Source of the DNA: Galeopsis tetrahit
Lineage: Eukaryota; Streptophyta; Magnoliopsida; Lamiales; Lamiaceae
Assembly (NCBI GenBank): GCA_963675135.1
Contig: OY776125.1
Location: 25,780,565 to 25,844,564, forward strand
DNA length: 64,000 nt
Direction: 5' to 3'
Part shown: in pieces, positions 57,150 to 64,000 of the stretch
How positions within the stretch are numbered: the first letter of the stretch is position 1
How the letters are laid out: each line of letters starts with the position of its first letter
The notes under the pieces: generated by a model
Database searches by the model: none
Told to the model about the DNA's origin: nothing
What the model saw: the letters and a program-made list of their open reading frames with translations, nothing else
Made by a program: the position numbers and the translations under genes

Positions 57150-58761
57150 AATTCAAAAGACCAAATAAACTGCGATTGTTCTGCAAATTAAATTCTTATT
57201 TTTGAAATTGTGTCCATGGGCATACGAAAGTTAGGGGAATGTAGTTTAGGAAATGCTATTTAGGAAATTTTGGTAGTTTTGGTATTTTAGTAAATGTTGA
57301 GTAATTTTCGGAAGTTATGGGAATGTAGTTTAATTTGAATTTGAATAATATCAATTTCAAATTTAATTATATTAATTAATTAATATTGTTTTATAAGATC
57401 AAGGGGCATAATTGGGTATTAACAAATTAATTTGACCTTAATTGTATTGTTTTAGTTTGTTTCCTTTATTTGAATATTGGTCTATAGGATTGTCCTTCCT
57501 AGTGATTAAACTCTTCTGAAAATTCAATTGACAGAGTTATGGAGCATACAATGTCTAAGATATATGATCTCCATAGACTTCAAGAGAAGAACTTATCTAA
57601 AGTGTTGCATGACAAGATGGAACAACACTTAACTCCCATGCAAGAGTGGCATGATGAAGCCAAAAAGGGGGAAGATAAGATAAGAAGAGTAATGGAGCAA
57701 ACTCAGTCACAACAAGCTCAATTGGTTGTGAGTCAAGATGAATTAAAGGAAGAAATTGCAATTCTGAATGAAAAGCTGAAACTAAGGAAGCAATAGAAAC
57801 AGCAAGGTCAAGAAATTGTTGAGAAGAAAACTGATATTGCTGAAAGTTCTATTCAGAAGAAGAGAAAGTTAGTCTTGTCTGATGAAGAACAAGAAGAAGA
57901 AGAAACTGGTAGACTTACCAGATCAAGGAGCAAATTGAAAGTTGGTGTTTCAAGTGAAGAGCAAGAAAAACTTGAAGTTTTGAAGAAAAAGAAAGCTGAA
58001 GAAGCAGAGTTGAAAAAGAAGAAAGAAAAGGATATCAAGTTCTTAAAAACAAGATTTGATAATCGAGTTACAGCTTTGAAGAAGAAATTGAATGCTCAAA
58101 GGAAAGCTGAAGGAAAAGAATTTGATAAAAATTTTCAAGATGAGAACTTTGTGGATTTTATTGTTCTAACAGAAAATATGGAATATTGGAAAAATCTGAA
58201 GAAGAAATGGCAGATTGCAAACTTTATTGTGAGGAAGTTTGGTGATCATTCGAGCAAGGAAACTGAATTTGCTGATTTTGAAGAGTTCATGCTGAACATT
58301 GATCAAGATTTTTGGGAAGACATAGCACAAGTTGCTGCTCGTGCTGGAACAAAGATCTTGTGTCCTGAAGAACCAAATTGGGAACCTCCAAGAATGGAAA
58401 ATGGAGAACCAGATTACAAGGAAATTAACAACATAATTGCTGAGATTATCAAAGAAGAAGGAATCACTGATCATCAACATATGATGAATATCAAAGCAAG
58501 GATGTATGTTGCATTCAGAATCTGAAGATACAGAATGAAGATGAAGGACAAGCTCACAAGATAACATTTCTTAACCTTAATCTTTATTTCTATATTTTGT
58601 GTTCATTTCATATTTGTTAGTATGTGTAATATGTGAAATATCTAATCTGATTGTGAATATGATATGATTTCTGAATTGATGAACTGTTATGATTGACTAC
58701 ATACTTAACTACTGATTTATTAACATTTAAGTAGTTTTGGCTTCATCAAAAAGGGGGAAAT

Positions 58762-60339
58762 TGTTGGGATATGAATCCTTGAAACAATGTTCTAGATGAT
58801 GAAAGTATGTTTTGATGGCCAAAAGCAACTTAAAGTTAGTAATATATGTGGTTCTAAGTCATCTTAACTAAGTCATTTGATGAGAAACTTAAATTGAGAT
58901 TACTGATCTTAATGATATCTGAAATAAGTTTACTGATCTTATTTAGTAATATTAAGAGTAAGATTACTGATCTTAACTGAGTCATTTGAAATAAGATTAC
59001 TGATCTGAGTATGGAAACTGAGAATAATTTTAGTGATCTTATATGAGATATTTGTATCTGAGTTACTGATCTTATATGTAAGTTATTGATCTTACATGAG
59101 TTACTGATTTTATTGGTTACTGATCTGATATATGAACTGTTAGGAACTAAGCTGATGTTTTGTATTGTATAGACAACTTATAGTATAGGACTTAGATATA
59201 TTCATCTGTATATAGTTCAGTTGATGTATAAATAGGTTTTATAATTGTAAAGTTGTATTCTATTGTATTCAGCAATGTAAAGTTCAGAACAGTAGATTAG
59301 GACTAGATTAGAAGAAGATCAGAAGACTAATGAAGACTCAGAGGACTACTTCAGAATAAGAAGACTTCAAGAAGAGTTGAAGATAAGCTTAGAAGAAATC
59401 TGGAGAAGTTTTGAACAGTTTTAAGTTACTGTGCTGATTGACTCAGAAGAGTAAAAATCAGAAGAGTAAAAATCAGAACAGTAAGTTACTGTGCTGATTT
59501 GGTAAATTTGAAGAATAAGTTTGGATAACTTATTTAAGGTGTAACTGAAGATTTATTGAAGATATGCTGACTTGGAAGGAAGTTACAAAGTCGGTTACAA
59601 GAAGAAGTTACAAAAACAGTTTAGAGTTAGTTGAGAGTTAGTTCACAAACTGCTAACTGTCATACTAAGTTCTATAAATACTGTGTGATCTCCTACTGCT
59701 GAAGACTACTGAACATTTTACTGATCTTAAAGCAAGCTAAGTCTACAGAGCACAAGAAGAACTCACAGAGTTGAAGGAGATTAAAGAAGAGAAGCCACAG
59801 ATTTGAAGAGAAGAATCAAAGGCTAACACAGAGAAGTTTTACTTTTCAAGTTTAAGTTTGTATTGTTGTAAACAAGTGTGCTAGTTACTTGGAAAATTAC
59901 TAGTAGATCGAAGATATACCTGGAGGTATAATCGACAAGATCAAAGTCTTAGTCTTGGGACTTTAAGCCACAAGAAACTCAAAGAAGAGTAATAAAACAT
60001 CACAACTGAGATTGTGAGAGTGGATGTAGACTTATTGGTCGAACCACTATAAAATCTTGTGTTGTTTACTTTACTGTTTGATATTTGTTTGAATTGTTTA
60101 ACTAAGAACATTAAGATTTAAAAAGATAAAGATCTAAGCAAAAGTTGAGTATAAACTAGTAAGGCCCATATTATTCTGAAAGTACTGATCTGAGCTGAGT
60201 AAGCACAGTACAGTATATAAGAAGACTAAATTCCGCATTGCATATTCTGATATTTTGAAAGATTTTTAAAAGTCTATTCACCCCTCCCCTCTAGACTTTT
60301 ACTAGCTTAATCAATCTTAATTCAACTTTGGGACCAACA
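58762..60339 (+). repeat. 3' LTR of the large LTR element
   Basis: 1,578 bp starting TGTTGGGATATG directly after the polypurine tract and ending GGGACCAACA before the TTTAC duplication. Contains a 15-bp tandem duplication (AGAAGAGTAAAAATC, about 59446-59475) absent from the 5' LTR. Confidence 0.92.
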
Positions 60340-60344
60340 TTTAC

Positions 60345-60420
60345 CAATTAAAAATAGAGTTCAACTAGTATTGCAAATGAGACAAATGAACCTAGAGAGG
60401 CTAATAGAATGATAAGATTT

Positions 60421-60462
<42 letters not shown>

Positions 60463-60657
60463 AAATCAATATATATTGAGTCTAACGAGTTGGGTTCATG
60501 CTAATTTGTTAGTAAATCAAGTATTTCACAAGTTCAAATTCGGTTCATTTATAGTAATAAATGAACCAATTTTGAAATTTTATGATTCGAGACGAGCTCT
60601 CGCGCTACTTGATTTGAATAATAGTTATAATTGGATGTCTACATGATCTCTGTATTA
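60345..60657. other. Spacer with an (AT)n microsatellite
   Basis: An uninterrupted AT/TA dinucleotide run at about 60424-60459, then moderately complex non-coding DNA. Confidence 0.6.
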
Positions 60658-60944
60658 CTCCCTCCGTCCCAAAATTGAAGCCACATTTTACCATTTTGGG
60701 CGTTCTATACTTGAAGTCACATTACCTAAAATAGCAAAAACACTTTTAAACACTCCCCTTAAAACATCACAATATTACAACAAATGCCACTACTTTATTA
60801 CACTAAAAAATAACTTTATTACTATTTATAAAGTTGAAAAGTCTTTACTACCCCCACTTTATCTTACACAATACTAATAAACAACTCATTTATTAAAACC
60901 CGTGCCAATTTGGTTTGTGGCTTCAATTTTGGAAACGGAGGGAG
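60658..60944. mobile_element. Stowaway-type MITE
   Basis: Ends CTCCCTCCGTCCCAAAATTG and (inverted) CTCCCTCCGTTTCCAAAATTG, with TA at 60656-60657 and 60945-60946. Both ends continue with GAAGCCACA in inverted sense. 287 bp. Confidence 0.92.
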
Positions 60945-60946
60945 TA

Positions 60947-61924
60947 CTATATAATCTCTCTTCTTCATTTTATTTATTTTTCTAGAGAAGTTTTTTTTTT
61001 ATTCTAAAATGATTGTCATTTTACACTAATTTAAAAAAATTAAATATCATATTTTAATTGCGCATTTATATTTTACTTTGTAATAATATACATTAAATAA
61101 TCATGCAAGTAAATAAAAACTTAAAAATAAATCATTATATATATATATTTATTGTTATTCAATAATTATTTTAATTCATATGAAACATTCTAAAAATGAC
61201 AGACAAATTGAGGGGGAGAAATGAAAAGCAGTGCGAAAATAATGTGCTTTTTCATAATTTTCGTTTTAAGAAAGTTATTTTTTTCATAATCTAAGGAGAT
61301 CAATAACAAGGTTTTCAAAATCTAACTAATGATAATAACTTAAAATACAATGGTTAACTTGAAAACTTTTTATCTTTAGTTGGGTGGGAGTTATTCGGAA
61401 TTTTATTTGACTTGAACATTAGTTAAGGGGAGTAACACTATGTTTAAATATATTGATTGATTTCTAGTACAATTTTGATTTACCAATATTCTAGTGCTTC
61501 TAAAATTGAGAAATCAACTTCAAATATTATGGATGGTTATTGTTAATATTGTTAAAGTTTGAAGTAAATTTAACTTGTGATTTTGGCCTTTTATATTAGT
61601 ACTAAACTTATAGTGTCCGGTGATATCTTGATGTATCCTTTTTTTCGTTTTTTGTTCCTTTTGTTTTGTTATTGTTGTTCTCCTTTATTTTATTTGTTTG
61701 AGAATATCCTAATGTAAACTAATGGGTTTGACCAAAACCAGGCATCATCATACCCCAAGTATGAAGTAAAATTTCTCATCTGATGATCGATTCATTTTCA
61801 TGTTAAACATAGTAGAAAAATGGTCCATGTAATACTTTTTGTGAAATCCTTTTACACTATACGATTTCAGCCTAGAATATTTGTTTATTTACAAGTATCT
61901 AACTATTTCCTAAACTACAATTAG
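60947..61924. other. 3' flank of the folate transporter gene
   Basis: AT-rich spacer, no gene seen. Confidence 0.45.
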
Positions 61925-64000
61925 TCAATTCGATTTAATTTGAGCATCAATGCTTTCTTTAGAAGAATCTTGGGGAAGAAGGCCGAGTAAGGGCAAAGGC
62001 AACAATGAGCTGAGATTGCAAACAATAATAAGGGGAGCCAAATTTTCAAAGTCATCCTTGGTAACGCCAAACGCCTGCGTTAGTCCAGCCCCAATCAAAC
62101 CTCCCAGGACGCTGCCACCATTCGATACGGACATAAGGGTCGCAAAAAGAGTCGCCTCCATGCCATTCGGGCATATTTTTGCTGCTAATACGAGAACGGG
62201 CATAAACGATACCTGAGAGAAGGAATGTATAAAAAACATGCATAAAAGACATTTAGTTCTTCTAAAAATTGTAAAATGACAATTATTACGGAATAAGATT
62301 TATCTTCAGTTAAAATGAAACGCAGAGAGTAGTGCTGAAGATAAAGGAGTACCTGACCGAGGACTGTTAGGATCAACGAATCACCAATCGCAAACCACTC
62401 GTCGCTTATACCTAACTCCCGGTTCAATCCAGTAACGAGCAAAACCTGAAACGTAGCACAAAAGTTGACTTCAAATTCATTAATACAGATGCAGATGATC
62501 CAAAAGATGGCTGTTTTGCACGAAATCATACTTGAGTCAGTCCGAGAGCTGAACCTACAAGTGTCGTCACGAGGAATATCTTCCGCAAAGGGACACTTTT
62601 CAAGAAACCATTGTAAAACCCAACACCAGCTAATGATGCAATAGAAGTGACGAGATTCACTCGTCCCAGAAACTCTGGCGTAAAACCAAGTCTACTCGTA
62701 CTGAAACCATGAAGTTTGTTAACAGACATCGCTGTCAAGACAAAAACGAGACCAAAATACTCACAGAGTCGACATACGTGAAATAAAACATGGCAGAATC
62801 GGACTGGGGAGTAGCTTGCCATAGGAAAATGAATAAGGTGGGAAAAAGTATGTCTGGTTGCTGTACAGCAACCCACAGTTGCGTAAGGCTGTTCTTCGAG
62901 CTTTCGAGAAAGTTAGATTTATCCGGGAAAAGATTATGTCGCTCCTCTTTCACAAGTACAGCAACAGTAGACGTTATCAGTGGAAGCAGAGCAGTTAATC
63001 CGAAGACAAACCTCACGCCATAAGCACCCACCAACGAGCCACTGAAGTAAGAGCTTATGATACCCCCAAAAGCAGACGAGCCCCAGCATAGCGACTGAAG
63101 GGACCCGGACATGCTTTGTGATTCGCCACGAGCCCTCTCTACGACCATAGAGTCCACAACCTGCACCATATTTTATTTATGTCTATATGTTAGCTGGTGG
63201 AAAACTGAAATCTACGCACTACAAGAAAATTGGCCTTTAATGACATAATCAATTTCCTGTTGTTAAAAGACTTTTAGCTAAAGAAGTTATAAACTTACGA
63301 CATCTGAAAATGCTACGGAAAGAGATCCAAGAAAAATGCAAAACATGACGCCATATTTGCTATCAACAAAGGTAGCCATCAAACTCCATGAGAGAGCACC
63401 TAGAAGGCCCGAGATGACCAAATATGACCTTCTTCGGAAGCCAAAAAGCGGGAAGGAATCACTGTAACAAGACATTCGTAAGAATATATACGAGAAAAAG
63501 GCAAGACTGATAAGAAGGGTAAGACGATGATTCACACCTTATGAATCCATAGAGGGGCTTAACTAGCCAAGGTAATGATGAGATGCCAGTTATGATAGTT
63601 GTCTAGCAAACACAACGATATGTGTAAGTTCATATAGAAACGTAGATACTCTCATTATCATCCAAATCATGATACTATAATATAGAAGGTCCATTGTAAC
63701 ATGTTAATATTTTAGAGTTTAAAAAATTGTTAGTTTCTATGTTCAGGTCCCGAATTGATAATTTTCTATCTTTCAATCGTTAGGAAAAATATGATACCTC
63801 AGCAGGATCCAAATGCAGGTCATCTTTGAGGTAGAAACTGAGTGCAAGACGGGAGAGTCCCAAAACACCCTGCACAAAATATACCATAGCAACTGCAATG
63901 TTATCTGCAGTTAAGTCTACCCCAAACAAATATCTTTTCGTTTCGGAATCTATGTCTGAAGTGCTCCTCAACGCATCCTCCTCCTTCCCTGTACCTTAAT
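61925..64000 (-). CDS. FBT1: Folate-biopterin transporter, chloroplast type (5' end outside window)
   Basis: Minus-strand exons: about 63988-63798 (upstream limit uncertain), 63602-63538, 63461-63299, 63160-62778, 62700-62532, 62445-62353 and 62212-61925. All introns are GT-AG with agreeing phases. Exons 2-7 encode 386 aa plus stop, and about 63 further residues come from the first visible exon. The family is the folate-biopterin (BT1) branch of the major facilitator superfamily. Recognisable blocks are [80 protein letters not shown] and [10 protein letters not shown]. At least ten hydrophobic helices follow from these exons. The sequence fits the plastid-envelope member (Arabidopsis At2g32040, from memory), which exchanges folates across the envelope. 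The transit peptide would lie beyond 64000. Confidence 0.88.

Larger units (their letters stand above)
54908..57513. mobile_element. 2.6-kb Mutator-like insertion carrying gene fragments
   Basis: Flanked by an exact 9-bp repeat TTCTGAAAA (54899-54907 and 57514-57522). The ends are weakly inverted (left GGGGGAATTGTTCATAAGGAC; reverse complement of right GAGTTTAATCACTAGGAAGGAC). Omitting it restores the reading frame of the host element, so the boundaries are well supported. The interior is AT-rich with ATGCAA words, an ABC1-kinase gene fragment (56020-56225), a 30-bp triplicate repeat and a GC-rich island also found at 8450-8640. No transposase seen, so it looks like a Pack-MULE-type non-autonomous element. 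Confidence 0.8.
52797..58525 (+). pseudogene. Very long ORF of the LTR element, two in-frame TAG codons and one insertion
   Basis: The frame starts at ATG 52797. It is interrupted by TAG at 53964-53966 but stays open in the same frame to the 9-bp target site at 54899-54907. After the 2.6-kb insertion it resumes at 57523, crosses TAG at 57794-57796 and ends at 58525. Leaving out the insertion and one target copy gives 3,114 nt, exactly 1,038 codons. The N-terminal 250 residues look globular and gag-like (VYEPEAMEFYLQLKGD, TREILEVMLDLPQG), similar in style to proteins annotated as plant transposon protein. The middle is Ser/Pro-rich, then acidic. The C-terminal third is Lys/Glu-rich coiled coil, ending in a small globular part. 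No enzyme motif. I do not recognise a named family. Confidence 0.75.
51139..60339 (+). mobile_element. Large LTR element without recognisable pol (LARD-like)
   Basis: 9.2 kb with 5' TGTTGGGATATG and 3' GGGACCAACA termini (TGTTGG/CCAACA inverted) and an exact 5-bp target-site duplication TTTAC (51134-51138 and 60340-60344). It has long LTRs of about 1.56 kb. A polypurine tract (AAAAAGGGGGAAA, 58748-58760) lies before the 3' LTR. The 5' LTR is cut 9 bp short and no primer-binding site follows. The interior has one very long ORF of unknown type, split by a 2.6-kb insertion, and no protease, integrase, RT or RNase H motifs, so it must have depended on enzymes in trans. Confidence 0.88.

Noticed and set aside
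57853..58567. Minus-strand Phe/Ser-rich frames opposite the coiled coil
   Set aside because: Antisense shadows of Lys/Glu-rich codons.
51139..60339. Gypsy or copia assignment of the large LTR element
   Set aside because: No pol domain is present, so the superfamily cannot be decided from this copy.

Overview
This is a 64-kb piece of a eudicot plant nuclear chromosome. The evidence is the set of typical plant genes (plastid SecE, a DYW-class PPR protein, a DUF1677 protein, a plastid folate transporter), U2-type GT-AG introns, strongly AT-rich intergenic DNA, and nested plant transposon families (hAT, Mutator-like, Stowaway, pogo/Emigrant, PIF/Harbinger, LINE, SINE, Ty1/copia and a large non-autonomous LTR element). 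The species cannot be named from the sequence alone.

Host genes, left to right: prefoldin subunit 2 (+, 187-624) and plastid SECE1 (-, 1374-1823), tail to tail; an Oberon-type PHD-finger gene (+, coding exons 20195-23463, 5'UTR exons from about 18.6 kb); an uncharacterised two-membrane-segment protein rebuilt here from six exons (-, 25372-28832); a 726-aa PPR-DYW gene with one 116-nt intron (+, 31024-33320); an uncharacterised three-exon membrane protein (-, 33501-34774); a DUF1677 gene (-, 39277-39612); and the 3' part of a folate-biopterin transporter gene (-, 61925 to the window end). These are independent housekeeping or organelle-directed genes and do not form a pathway. From memory (not checked), Arabidopsis relatives of several of them lie close together on the duplicated At3g22480-22540 / At4g14819-14870 segments, so the gene order may be conserved and the transposons are what expanded the spacing.

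Transposon layout: 2.2-7.1 kb is a stack of at least seven small elements with clear target-site duplications. 7.87-11.50 kb is a 3.6-kb hAT-type element with a Stowaway inside. 11.9-13.5 kb resembles an LTR with eight copies of a CG-rich palindrome upstream of a TATA box. 14-18 kb holds tandem arrays and duplications. 29.3-30.7 kb is a decayed LINE. 42.4-48.6 kb is a decayed PIF/Harbinger element split by a full-length copia element whose two LTRs look identical and whose 1,462-codon ORF is open. 51.1-60.3 kb is a 9.2-kb LTR element without recognisable pol; its single very long ORF carries two in-frame TAG codons and is split by a 2.6-kb Mutator-like insertion that contains a fragment of an ABC1-kinase gene.

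No CRISPR array, rRNA gene, functional tRNA gene or prokaryotic-type system was seen. The most interesting material is the long-ORF LTR element, the nested-insertion chronology, and the palindrome array in the gypsy-like LTR.
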